64,000 nt of DNA from Siphonodentalium dalli (lineage: Eukaryota > Mollusca > Scaphopoda > Gadilida > Siphonodentaliidae). The number at the start of each line of letters is the position of its first letter. The first letter of the stretch is position 1. The stretch spans positions 161,074,875-161,138,874 of the forward strand of contig CP136062.1 in assembly GCA_032622095.1 (NCBI GenBank), given 5' to 3'. Positions 44,429 to 54,377 of this stretch are shown here, piece by piece. The notes under the pieces were generated by a model. That model saw only the letters and a program-made list of their open reading frames with translations, was not told where the DNA came from and did no database searches. A program made the position numbers and the translations under genes.

Positions 44429-45285
44429 AGGCCCACTTAATTTTCGAGTCACTGATTATTTTTTATAGTGCCTTGATATAGAGTTTTAATAACAATCTAT
44501 GACATAAAATATGATTAAAATACTTTATTACACTCCTATGCCCGATTTCCATTGAAAACGCCATTAATTGAAAATGGTAATGTCACTAGTGAATTATGTC
44601 ATTTCTCGTTATGTCATTGACGTTACGTCGCTTACTGATCTTGACTAAAATTTTGGTGGTTCATCTTTCTCCACATCGCGACTTTCATGCAATAATGCTG
44701 TTTTAATCATATTGGGCAAAGAAAATTGATGCAGAAGTGTAATAAATAGAGTAATCAATTAGTTTCGAGAATTACGTTAAATAATTCACTAGAGGTGAGA
44801 AACGTTTAGGTAAGAAACTTGTGCGCTAATGCGCACTCGTTTCTTACGACATCTCTCGCCTCTCGTGAATTATTTAACATAATTCTCGGAACCAATTGAT
44901 TACTCACTATATCATTTATCACCATTTGAAATGTCTGTGTCTCAGAAGATCCCCATGCATAGAGAAATAAAAAACAGCTGAAATCATAGAAAGGTTTCCC
45001 CCGTTATGGCTCCCAAAAATGCAACAGAATTAAAACTAAAATGTATTTTCAATGAAAGGGGAATAACTCTATATCACTCTATATCTATTCCCCTTCCATT
45101 GAAAATAATGAAACTTGAGCACAAGTCATTATCTCAATAAAAACAACATGTTCTAAGTTTATTACACGAGATAAGTTGATAATACATGTACAATGTTTTG
45201 GAGCTTGGATCCTATTTCAAATGGTATATAATATGGCATGCATTTGATATAAAATTATCTGGGGGTTTGAAATTTAAGTGGGCAT
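44429..45285 (-). mobile_element. PB-agg element with nested inserts
   Basis: TTAA at 44425-44428 and 45286-45289, ends 'aggcccacttaattttcg' and 'gaaatttaagtgggcat'. It runs opposite to the copy at 15611. Aligned to that copy, 'ttaaaatactataattcatc' is split here by about 390 bp (roughly 44525-44920), comprising a segment with 'tttattacact' / 'agtgtaataaat' ends and the palindrome at 44749-44905. Confidence 0.75.
44749..44905 (+). mobile_element. Palindromic MITE nested in PB-agg
   Basis: 157 bp; arms 'gagtaatcaattagtttcga' / 'ggaaccaattgattactc', 'cgttaaataattcac' / 'gtgaattatttaacat', turn 'gtgcgctaatgcgcac'. No other copy is seen in the window. Confidence 0.78.
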
Positions 45286-45289
45286 TTAA

Positions 45290-45439
45290 ACTAGAATTCT
45301 GATCCAAAGGCTCTGTCCAGACCTATTAATTTACTGGATGATTTTTTTTGTAAATTTCACTATAAACTGTGGACGAGTTGTAGATCCCCTTTTGATAAGT
45401 TTTATGTAATTGTTGTAATCATGGGTTTTCTTTTTACAG
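45290..45439. other. DDX1 intron end with branch region and splice acceptor
   Basis: Ends in a pyrimidine tract and acceptor, 'gttttctttttacag' (AG at 45438-45439), fitting the exon that starts at 45440. No repeat is recognised in these last 150 intron bases. Confidence 0.7.
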
Positions 45440-45586
45440 AGTCGTCGTCGGAAGCAGTAAAGCTACTGAAGGGGGAGTATGTGGTTCAGGCGATAGAGGA
45501 ACACCGCGTTGATCGCGGACTAATATTCTGCCGTACAAAGGTGGATTGTGATAATCTGGAGAACTATTTGCGGGAGAAGGGAAGCG
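45440..45586 (+). CDS. DDX1: Internal exon of ATP-dependent RNA helicase DDX1
   Basis: A 147-bp exon encoding 'SSSEAVKLLKGEYVVQAIEE', then 'HRVDRGLIFCRTKVDCDNLE' and 'NYLREKGSG'. This matches animal DDX1 at the start of the second RecA-like helicase domain; human DDX1 has 'SEAIKILKGEYAVRAIKEH' followed by 'IIFCRTKIDCDNLEQYF', as I recall it. 'IFCRTK' is helicase motif IV. DDX1 is a DEAD-box RNA helicase acting in tRNA splicing complexes, RNA transport and DNA-break repair. The exon is bounded by AG (45438-45439) and GTAAGT (45587-45592), both phase 1, so skipping it would keep frame. It is more GC-rich than its surroundings. The upstream SPRY and DEAD parts and the downstream 'CLHGDR' exon were not found in the window. 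Confidence 0.88.
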
Positions 45587-45888
45587 GTAAGTTCCAAGAG
45601 TTATTTTTGTTATGTTACCATGTATTATCACAGCTTTTGTTAATTTAGGCAATTTTAGTAAATTATTTATCCCAGTGCATTTTGGTTTTGGTAGAGAATT
45701 ATCCTTCTGCATGTCTGTCCGGATGATAACTTGAATATCATTTGACAGAATACGATGAAACTTGGTATGCGGCCTTCATATGAGAAAGTCCAAATGAATT
45801 TCGAATTTGGATCTGGCCCGACCATTTCTGGCAGGGATATGCCCTTTTTTACTTGAAATTTGCTGATCATATTGTTGTCTGGATGATA
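45587..45888. other. DDX1 intron start
   Basis: Starts with a consensus donor 'gtaagt'. 45715-45860 ('tccggatgataacttgaata', 'gatgaaacttggtatgcgg') is Helentron-like unit text. No coding continues past the donor: the open frame persists only to 45648. Confidence 0.6.
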
Positions 45889-46000
45889 CAGTAATGCCCT
45901 AAATAATCGACTCCTTAACCACAGCAGAATTATGGGTAATTTTTCAGGATTTAGTCGGAAATATGGCTAGTTGCCATTCATCAGAAAGCTCTCACCAATT
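45889..46000 (+). mobile_element. MAR-pal left arm only
   Basis: TA then CAGTAATGCCC through 'tcatcagaaagctctcacc'. The right arm is gone. Confidence 0.78.
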
Positions 46001-46353
46001 ACCCTCATTCAATAAATAATTCTGTATTACCTACATTGTACCAGAGATCCATGTTTTATCTTGTACTGTCTGGAGTACCCGGCATTGCTCGTGTGAAGAA
46101 TGTGTAATTTATAAGTGGCTCTTCAGGTTGTTTTAAATAATTAATAGTCATCTGGTGTAAACAGCAACTATTGCATGTCTCTCCAATAAAGTTACATCTA
46201 TCTTTTAAGTTGACAATAAATGCTCTCTATTGCTAATTATTAGTGCCTGTTTAAGTCATTCGAGGTCAACAACACCTATTCTGTGACATTCCCTTGTCAA
46301 TTTACTTTTGTGTAATTTTTCCACATATCGTCTGGGCTGATATTAAACGTTCT
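46001..46353. other. Unassigned intronic stretch
   Basis: No gene or repeat match. 46190-46330 ('ctattgctaattattagtgc', 'gaggtcaacaacacctattc') resembles 47680-47850 ('aggtcaacagtacatatat'), suggesting the TTAA element at 46358 sits within a locally duplicated segment. Confidence 0.35.
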
Positions 46354-46357
46354 TTAA

Positions 46358-47326
46358 CTCATTCAGTGCCAGGTTACCCGGGAAAAAACTGATAGCAGCG
46401 TGCCAGGTTTCCTGGGGAAAAAGCCAACATTTACACTATATAACTAGATATTTACTTTGATTATTCAATATTGGAAAGAGTCGAATTGACAGCAGACATT
46501 CATATTATAGGCCCTACTCACAAAGTTCTTTGAAAGTCCAATTCCAATACTACAGGGTCATCACAGCTACAAAATATCACGTTTCCATGGCAACGAGTAC
46601 TTCAAATTAACACCAATTGCGTGAAATTACAAATGTGTTGTTTTATGTAGCCATCTAACTAATTTATTCTGTCCAGTTTTAGGCATTAATTTTGCTGGTG
46701 GAATAACATAGCATTATGTTATTGTAAGGATCGGAGTTGGGGGGGGGGATGACGTTTACAATAACCGATATCCTAGAAAAGCAGATGACATAACTGAAAA
46801 TCAATTGTTTCCGTTCTATAGGCCTACAGCAATCGTACTTTCGTTGTGTGTCGTATACTAGTTTCCTGTTCCTGGAACACGTAGCTACATGCACGGCGTC
46901 AATGACACATTTTGGGCCATCGGAGTAACCCGGTGACAACTCAATCGAATTCAGCGCATCGAAAAACCCTTCACTACCAAATGTCCATTTGATATCTTAA
47001 AACATGTAAGAGCAATATATTGACAATGTTTCCTATAGTAATTTTTCATTGTAATTTGGCGAACCCCTTAAGGTACATATTTTGATTAACAGATCTGGAT
47101 GCTGTATACGTTGACCTCTCAGAGAGTTTGAACTCTGCAAGACTTTAGTCACGCCCACAAAACACACAATGTTTCACCGCCTATATTCAGACGACCCTAT
47201 CTCCTGAATGCATCAACACACGGAGCTGCCCGATACATCGTTTGAATGGAGATATCTTCGGCTATGCCATGGTTTTATACAAGTTGATTATGCACATGCG
47301 CGTATAAACAGACCACAAACCCCTCA

Positions 47327-47358
<32 letters not shown>

Positions 47359-47531
47359 GAAAATTATCACAGGATGTAATCCGCAGTGTTTTAAGCATGT
47401 ACACCAATATTGTAATAGTGAGTTTTTTTCGACCAGCAAAGTATGTTTTAAACGAGATGTGCTGGGCGACGTATATATACGATGGCGCCTAACGGGCGCC
47501 GTATATATATACGTCGCCGGCACTGAATGAG
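46358..47531 (+). mobile_element. 1.17-kb TTAA element with terminal hairpins
   Basis: TTAA at 46354-46357 and 47532-47535, ends CTCATTCAGTGCC and GGCACTGAATGAG. The right end carries a GC-rich stem 'ggcgacgtatatatacg' with its complement around 'atggcgcctaacgggcgcc'. The left end has a repeated 'gtgccaggtt(a/t)cc(c/t)ggg' motif. A run of 28 C lies at 47327-47354. TTAA plus matched ends suggests a piggyBac-type non-autonomous element. Internal open frames (for example 46679-46939 minus) are not recognised. Confidence 0.72.
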
Positions 47532-47535
47532 TTAA

Positions 47536-48120
47536 TGATCACATTATTTTCTAGTCCCCCTTTAATTCAACTGATGTCAAATGCACCTATAACATGACAA
47601 TCCACTGGTCATGTGACCCATCTGTTCCCATTTTCTTTGAAGCTCTGGACGAACACTCTTTATTGCTCATATTTGCTCATATTTGTCAACAACATCTATC
47701 TGATGACACTCTACAGGTTCATTTTCCCCCGTGTTTCAATTTTCACCATCCAGATTGCAACAATATTGGGTATATAATTAATTAATTAGTTAAATTAATA
47801 TAATAGTGCCCTTGTAAGACATCTGAGGTCAACAGTACATATATAATTACCCATATGTACACATTTATAATTATTAGCACCCTTTTAAGACCTGAGGTGA
47901 ACGGAACCTACCTACTAATGCTCCTGGGGTCAAATTACCGCTATATAAAAATTTTCAGCGCCGATGTTCCAGCCGTTTTGTCCCCTATAATCATACGAAC
48001 AAACAAATAAAAATTGTTTATGTCACCTGAAATTTTGTCCATAAAATAATTAGTTCTTTTGTCACGCGAACATTTTTGGGTTGGTCGTGAAAACTTCAGA
48101 GATGTTGTGTCAGTGAATTT
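47536..48120. other. Unassigned intronic stretch
   Basis: AT-rich; three loose units around 'acatctgaggtcaacagtac' and 'gacctgaggtgaacggaac' (47815-47905). No gene. Confidence 0.35.
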
Positions 48121-48315
48121 TCTTATGTGAGTCTCCCATATGAGCCTCGAATATATATGAGAATGTACTGGCTTTCAAGGTCAAGGTAAAGATATTTAGG
48201 CCAATGTTTTCTCTTATATAAGCGAGGCTCCCTATGAGGGACTCGCATATATAAGAGAATGCATTGGCACAGGGTTTTCACAAATTCTCAGGAAGCTCCA
48301 GTCATGGAAGTGTTA
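48121..48315 (+). mobile_element. PB-twin type 2, left end lost
   Basis: One half-hairpin, 'aaggtcaaggtaaagatatt', one full hairpin with 'ctccctatgagggactcgc', and the right end 'gctccagtcatggaagtg' with TTAA at 48312-48315. Confidence 0.75.
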
Positions 48316-48930
48316 ACATAGAATTATTTGCAATGTCAGCAAAGTGATAAAACAACTGAAAAGGTCACTGATTCCTTCTTACCGGAGAATTATTCATGAG
48401 TTTCCTTTATCAGTAACCTCCGACTTATTCTTACAAATTTGTAGCCGACTATCTTCTGTATTACCTACACCTAATGATGCATAATTGAGTAGATGAAACG
48501 GCGCCTGTTAAATTCCTCCTCATATCCACGTTATGCTGTCAATTTGTGTCGAATAGAGACAATCTCACTTCCGCCATGAATAATGAGCATCCTGGGAAAT
48601 TCACTCGTTGATTATTCAGTGGCATTACTCTGTTAGTATTCCCCCGTAAATTAAATTTGGGATATAGACTATACACCTATCAGTAATCCTGGGGGTGGGG
48701 GGATGAAGTTTTTGACACAAAACTTGGGACCGAGCTTACCTTCGAGGACCCCCTCATGCAAAATCGCCGTTTGCATTCCATATATGGCAGATAATGTGGT
48801 CGAAAATTAGACATATTATTTTATTTAATGAAAATAATTTGTTTGGACAAAATAACAAATATAACTTTTTTTGTATTCTTTTTATTTTATTGTGTCATAT
48901 TTCAATATATCACATGAAACCCCTATTATA
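48316..48930. other. Unassigned intronic stretch
   Basis: No gene. 48710-48760 ('cttgggaccgagcttacctt', 'cgaggaccccct') is related to the 27250-27340 repeat. Confidence 0.35.
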
Positions 48931-49479
48931 TCATTAAAAAAGCTGTTACATATTTCCTTATATCTCATATCTTATATCGTATAGTGATGAATAGGTGTGT
49001 GCTTCGCGGGATAATTGGCATTGCGCCAACAAAGTTACCATGCAGATTAATACTAGTTCGAAAAGCCTCGCATGAGACCAACACCAGACATTGCGAAATT
49101 GTTGCTTTGTTCATTAAAGTTAAATTATTGTCCAAAACCAAAGAGGCAAATTGGGGGACTATATTTTTCATCGCCATTCAGAGCGCATAATACTGTGAAG
49201 TGTCTCAGCCAATGCCGTGCATGTATGCATTTTGCATGCATTCTTCAGCTTCTTCGTCGTGAATCAAATTTATCAAACTCGTTTCATAAAATCTTTTATC
49301 ACATAATTTGCCCATAAAAGCAGTTTCATAATTATCGATAAGAGACACGTTTAATATCAGCACGTGCGATGACATCACATCGTTCTTCAAATGACTTGCG
49401 ATCGCTGCGGTTTTTATCGTTGTTTTCGATGGATATTTCGCATTGCTTCGCGTTTATTTGATCATGTGTTAAAAAGTAT

Positions 49480-49614
49480 CTCACACTCGTCCTATTTTAT
49501 ACGTAATTTATCAACCTCGTCCACTAAATTCTATTTGAGCCTCGGTAAACCTCGGCTCAAATCGAATTTAGTGAACTCGGTTGATAAATTCCGTATAAAA
49601 TAGAAACTCATGTG
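49480..49614 (+). repeat. Palindrome inside the foldback element
   Basis: 'tcacactcgtcctattttat', 'taatttatcaacctcgtcca', 'aaattctatttgagcctcgg' pair with 'ctcaaatcgaatttagtga', 'ggttgataaattccgtata', 'aaatagaaactcatgtgag'. About 135 bp with a 6-base turn. Confidence 0.78.
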
Positions 49615-49735
49615 AGATCCTCTATATATCCCACCTAGCTTGTTGGAGATCCTCTATGTATATTGTAGATAAAGAGATCATATTTCTTGATTGATTGTTT
49701 TGGGAGCAAAACAATGGACTGGGCTTTTCATAAGG

Positions 49736-49884
49736 GATGGGCTTACTGACGGGTGTATACTGTAAGGGTATTTCCAGACACGTAAGTCTGCACGGTATTT
49801 TTGCAGGCATTTCGTTGAAGAAAAACGATATGATGCCATAATATGAACGGAAACAAACATAAAACACTTCGGTACCATAGCTAA
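49736..49884. other. Dispersed repeat fragment
   Basis: 'gggatgggcttactgacggg' and 'tgtatactgtaagg' repeat the end of the 27125-27345 insert. The remainder has no match. Confidence 0.4.
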
Positions 49885-50000
49885 CTGTGCGAGAAGTCTC
49901 CCATGGGGAGCATCGCACATATAAGAGAATACATTTGGCTAACAATATTTACCTTGACCTTGTAAGCCAGTACATTCTTTTATTTATGCGAGACTCCAAG
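49885..50000 (+). mobile_element. PB-twin type 2 core fragment
   Basis: 'gagaagtctcccatggggag', 'atataagagaatacatttgg', 'tttaccttgaccttgtaagc', 'cattcttttatttatgcgag': one and a half hairpins, both ends missing. Confidence 0.7.
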
Positions 50001-50612
50001 GTTTGGAGATATTCACTACATGTTTTTGAGTTCCAGGATATATATATAGAGGATCTGCAACGAATTATATTGGATATAAGATTTATGAGTTTGATAAATA
50101 TTATTCACAACGAGTCGTAGACGAGTTGTGAATTAAATTAAATTATGAAACGAGTTTCATAAAATCTGATATCCCAACTTAGCTCTTTGAAGATCTTTTA
50201 TATCACATGGAAAAACTAGAGCATTATTCCTATTTAACAAATCAAAATCCTTAAAAGAAGCTGAAAAATACATACATTTAATTACAGCGTTGGCTGAGAT
50301 GCTTCACAACCATATACGGAAATTACACGCTCTGCAGCTGGCGACAGACAATATTATCCACGAATTTGCCTCTTTGTTTTTGTGTCTATTTTCATTAGTA
50401 CAAGAAAGTTGGACAATAATTCAACTTTAATGAACAAAGCAATCATTGTCTGGAGTTGGTGTCATTCGAAGCTTTTCAATAGTATTAATCTGCCTCAATC
50501 AATGTAAAGACGCAGCGTGGTCATTTTGTTGGCGTGCTGCCAAGTGATATGTAGCACACACCTATTCATTACTAGTGATGAATAAAGAAATATGTAATGG
50601 CTTTTATAATGA

Positions 50613-50950
50613 TATATTTACATACTAAGTGTGATTATCACTAAATCCAGCATTCTGATTGGTCAGCGCCCACGTGGCTAGTTGCAATTATATCTCGGTG
50701 AATGCGCAACAGCTCATAACTGCAAGCTCATAACAACATCGATACGTCATTTGGGTTTGGAAAGACAAACGCGTAATGTTTTGGGCGCATTTGGATTCGC
50801 CCAGGATTGACTTAATAAATCATCGGGTTTCAATTGTTCCTGTTAACTTTTGCCAAGGGTGCTATGGGATATTTTGGGCTGGTTTTGTCACGATACACTT
50901 TTCAATTTAAATACATTTACAAAAGTGGCTTTTTCGCTAAATGTATATAA
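50613..50950. other. Unassigned stretch
   Basis: 'cattctgattggtcagcgcc' and 'cacgtggctagttgcaatta' loosely resemble 51270-51295 ('agctgattggctacaatgcc'). No gene. Confidence 0.35.
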
Positions 50951-51115
50951 ATATAAGGATTAACTGTCATGTGGACTGTTTTTATGGAGATGTAACCGTG
51001 AGGTAAGTGGTCATAACTTGTATGTAAAACCCTTCAGGTTTTACACAAGTTATGACCACTTACCTCACGGTTACATCTCCATAAAAACAGTCCACATGAC
51101 AGTTAATCCTTATAT
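50951..51115 (+). repeat. 165-bp near-perfect palindrome
   Basis: Arms of about 78 bp: 'atataaggattaactgtcat', 'gtggactgtttttatggaga', 'tgtaaccgtgaggtaagtgg', 'tcataacttg(ta)tgtaaaacc', turned at 'cttca' and then exactly complementary except for a 2-base difference near the centre. Such identity means recent origin or frequent arm-to-arm correction. No second copy in the window. Confidence 0.92.
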
Positions 51116-51578
51116 AATCTGATATAATAGGGGATTCATGTAAAATATACCAGGTTTTGTCATAGGAGTTTTTTCCAAAATACCGGGTTGAAATAAATCG
51201 GGAATTTATTTTCTGTTGGCAAGGAAATTAAAACACATTGTCCCCGCATCCGGTTTTAACTAGCAACCAGCTGATTGGCTACAATGCCACGTTTAAATCA
51301 CCATGTCTCCCATCACCCTTGACAGCGGGGTATAAGAGAACGTGCGCCAAACATCGGGGGTATATGAGCACGTGAAGCATCGTGGGTATATGAATGACCC
51401 TTGAACTGGCAGTTTCCACCAATCGTGACGTTGCTCTTGCATGCCGAATTTGACGTCCCATGACGCCAGATCCTTAGGTCAGCTACTGAATTATTCTTAT
51501 TGGTGTGAATTAATTGGATAACCTATGAAAAACACACTTAAATTAAGGAGACAAGGTTATTGTTGTGGGGACAAAATC
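51116..51578. other. Unassigned stretch
   Basis: No gene recognised. 'ggtataagagaacgtgcgcc', 'gggtatatgagcacgtgaag' and 'gtgggtatatgaatgaccct' (51330-51402) are three short loose units. Confidence 0.35.
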
Positions 51579-51719
51579 GTTATCTACGGCAACATCGTGG
51601 GGTACATGGAGATTTAATACCTGGATGTCTCTTTTTGAATCCCTCAGCTCCGACTCGGGGTTCAAAATCGACATCCAGGTATTAAATCTCCATATACTCC
51701 CGATGTTGCCAAAGATAAC
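51579..51719 (+). mobile_element. Palindromic MITE
   Basis: Arms 'gttatctacggcaacatcgt', 'acatggagatttaatacctg', 'gatgtc' pair with 'gacatccaggtattaaatct', 'ccatatactcccgatgttgc', 'caaagataac'. The turn contains 'cagctccgactcgggg'. Single copy here. Confidence 0.78.
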
Positions 51720-53139
51720 TAATAATAACAGTGCATGAACCCTGGCTCTCTCCTAGCTGTACTTAGCATCTTATTTCCAGAGAATTTGTGGTTATATTCA
51801 TGAACCAATGTCTCCTATCGGTCGTTAGTTTCTTATTTCCGGTTGTGGTTATTCGTGAGTCTTGTTGATCAGTATTGGACGTAGTCTGATTCGAGTTAAT
51901 ATATGACAGCGTTCTCTCCCATCTGTCTGCCGCTGTCGTATTATGCATGCTAATATGTGACAGAGTTCATCCCATCTTCCGGCCCGCAGTCTATGTAATA
52001 ATTCATTAGTCTGTGATCCGTCAGATAAATTATAAATTTCCCCGTTACGCTGTCAATTTACGTCAAATTGTCAGTTGATCTTTACATTTCTGGTAAGCAA
52101 CAAACATGCTGAACAACTCATTAATGTTGATCGTATGACCTCAGAGTCCGGATAATCATTTAGATTCTGACAGTATTGCACTAAGAAATCTCCTGGTGTT
52201 GTTTCTGTTTGTCACCCCTGGTCAAGTGGTCCTGAATAGAGTTATCACCCCTGGTCAAGTGGTCCTGAATAGAGTTATCACCCCTGGTCAAGTGGTCATG
52301 CTAGTCTGCTGTGATGTTGGGGGTGTCCTGCTTGTGTGCTATGATGCCGGTAGGACAAATAGAAGCCGTTAAGAAAAAGCATCATGATGCCGTCAAGAAA
52401 AAGCATCATTATTTTTTCTGAAGATATCGTTTTCGCGATGTTTGGCTAATCTGGACGAATCAAAGAAAAGCCAATGTTTGTATGAAATGAAAATATATTT
52501 CAACAATGGCTGCGCTGATGCTTGCAAAACGACAGAATTAGTCATCTTGATTATAATCGATTTGACCAGAGGTGAATATGTAAGAAATCTCCTGCTGTTG
52601 TTAACTGAATATGTCAGTCTGTTTATAAGGTACTGACGTCACCATGGAATTTTCCACAAATATTAATTAGTGGGAGGCTGCCGCTTGCCAAATTTGCCAA
52701 TGGCAAAAATAATTCAAATTTGACAAAAATTATTTTTCATTTGGAAAGTTTTTGCAAGTCACTTTTTAATTTCTCAAGAAATTTGAAAAATATTGGTCAA
52801 TCAATATCATTCATTTCAGGAAATTCTTACAATATAATTATATTCGTGGTGTTTTATAAGGTTTAGGAAAAGTTAACACCTATCAAGATGTGGTTAATCT
52901 GACAGCTTTTTTATCGACGGCCGGTGGATTGAGGGATTACTTGCATTTATTGATGTGGTGTTTACATAGCTAATCCTCTTTTGATGTGCCCTTTTGATGA
53001 AGCAACCCTTCAAAAGTGTTATTTTTCTGTTATTGTGTGATTAACAACTACAATCAACTCACTGCTGATTTTCCTATCAATATCAAAAGTCACTCAAAAA
53101 GCGATTTCCAAAATATAAGACTCATTGGTCAAGTCTGCA
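51720..53139. other. Unassigned stretch with a 33-bp tandem repeat
   Basis: 52214-52309 has almost three copies of a 33-bp unit ('cacccctggtcaagtggtcc', 'tgaatagagttat'). 'aagaaaaagcatcat(g)at' occurs twice near 52371 and 52393. Otherwise no gene or repeat match. Confidence 0.5.
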
Positions 53140-53580
53140 AATAGCGTGCCTGTCATTTGCAGAATGAGGTCCCCAGAGGGTGAATTTAGTGATGCTATCC
53201 CGCACAGTGGGCTAGCATCACCAAATTCACCCTCTGGGGACCTCATTCTGCTAAGGCCCTCAACTGCTATGGCAGACCTAGGATCAGATTGAAGTTCCCC
53301 AGTTGAAGTTGGTGATGTTCACCCATTGGGCACCTCAATTATGAATTTTATCTTCTGCAAATTAGGGGATATACATGTAGAAACTTCCTAGAAGGGAAAA
53401 GTAACTAAAAACAATGTTAATTTGATACCATAGATACTTCCCAGAAGATGAGGCCTAAGCAAAATGAGGTCTCCAGAGGGTGAATTTGGTGATGCTAGCC
53501 CACTATGCGGGATAGCATCACTAAATTCACCCTCTGGGGACCTCATTCTGCAAATGACAGACACGCTATTTGCAGGCTTG
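53140..53580 (+). mobile_element. HAT-twin MITE, complete long form
   Basis: 441 bp flanked by TCATTGGT (53132-53139 and 53581-53588). Ends CAAGTCTGCAAATAGCG and CGCTATTTGCAGGCTTG, both hairpins intact, core with 'cagattgaagttccccagtt', 'ttatcttctgcaaattaggg' and 'aacaatgttaatttgatacc'. Best-preserved long copy. Confidence 0.93.
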
Positions 53581-53619
53581 TCATTGGTGCCAAAACTGAA
53601 ACTATCGGTGATAGCGATT

Positions 53620-53884
53620 GATGTATAAAAGCGTTACATATGATACTCGTGATGTTTGGTTGTTAACACGGTTGACGTTAAGACACAATCGTTGTGGGAC
53701 CGTGGATGTGAGCACAACACAACTGACATGTATATGAGTGTTACATGATACTCAGGAGGTCTGGTGCATGGATTATGTGGATGACGTTAAGACACAATCA
53801 GTGTGTTGCTGTGGTACCCTGGGTGTGAGCACATCAGAGCTCATATATAAGAGCGTTACATGATACTCAGGAGATTTGGGGCAT
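53620..53884 (+). repeat. 107-bp minisatellite, left block
   Basis: Two to three monomers with 'cgttacatgatactcagg', 'tctggtgcatggattatg' and 'gacgttaagacacaatc'. The block ends in the monomer's TTAA, where the PB-twin type 3 element sits. Confidence 0.85.
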
Positions 53885-54160
53885 TTAACCCTTTGAGTGC
53901 CAAGTCCGATTTTTGTATCAACCCATATACCCTGTGCCAATGCATTCTCTTATATATGCGAGTCGACCATAGGTCGCCTCGCATATATAAGAGAATGCAT
54001 TGGCCTAACAATTTTTCATCATTTCTTATTATTTTTACAATTTTGTACAATTTTAATCATTTTTTCTTATATTCTTTAACAGACATTTTTTTTTAAGGGC
54101 CGATTTTACAGACTGTAAATTAGGGCCGATGAGATCGGCCCTTGGCACTGAAAGGGTTAA
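53885..54160 (+). mobile_element. PB-twin type 3 MITE, complete
   Basis: TTAA at 53885-53888 and 54157-54160, ends CCCTTTGAGTGCCAAG and CTTGGCACTGAAAGGG. One copy of the shared hairpin, then an AT-rich part and a second, different stem 'agggccgatgagatcggccc'. It sits in the TTAA of a minisatellite monomer; intact monomers read 'gcatggttaacgcagatg'. Confidence 0.9.
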
Positions 54161-54377
54161 TGCAGATGACATTAAGACACAATCGGTTGGACCTTAGGTG
54201 CGTACACACCACAACTCATGTCTGATAGTGTTACATGATACTCAGAAGGTCTGGTGCATAGATTAACATGGATGACGTTAAGACACAATCGGTGTGTTGC
54301 TGTGGAACCCTGGGTATGAGCACATCACAGCTCATATATAATAGCATTACATGATACTCCGGAGATTTGGTGCATGG
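54161..54377 (+). repeat. 107-bp minisatellite, middle block
   Basis: Two monomers. The first has the distinctive 'ccttaggtgcgtacacacca', which occurs again only right after the second type 3 element, at about 59835. The second has 'gtgttgctgtggaaccctgg'. Confidence 0.85.

Larger units (their letters stand above)
48931..50612 (+). mobile_element. 1.7-kb foldback element
   Basis: The left arm 48931-49235 ('gaataggtgtgtgcttcg', 'agattaatactagttcgaaa', 'agaccaacaccagacattg', 'aaagttaaattattgtcc') recurs inverted at about 50285-50612 ('gacaataattcaactttaa', 'cattgtctggagttggtgtc', 'atagtattaatctgcct', 'cacacacctattcattac'). Looser pairing continues inward ('ttcataaaatctttt', 'tgatatcccaa'). Arms are about 300 bp or more with indels. 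The middle carries the palindrome at 49480-49614 and a PB-twin fragment at 49885-50000. No transposase frame. Flanks end in TATA on both sides. Confidence 0.7.

Noticed and set aside
44201-44452. Minus-strand frame with (IIGVNLR)n repeats
   Set aside because: It is the translation of a 22-bp (21-bp periodic) DNA expansion inside a PB-agg element.
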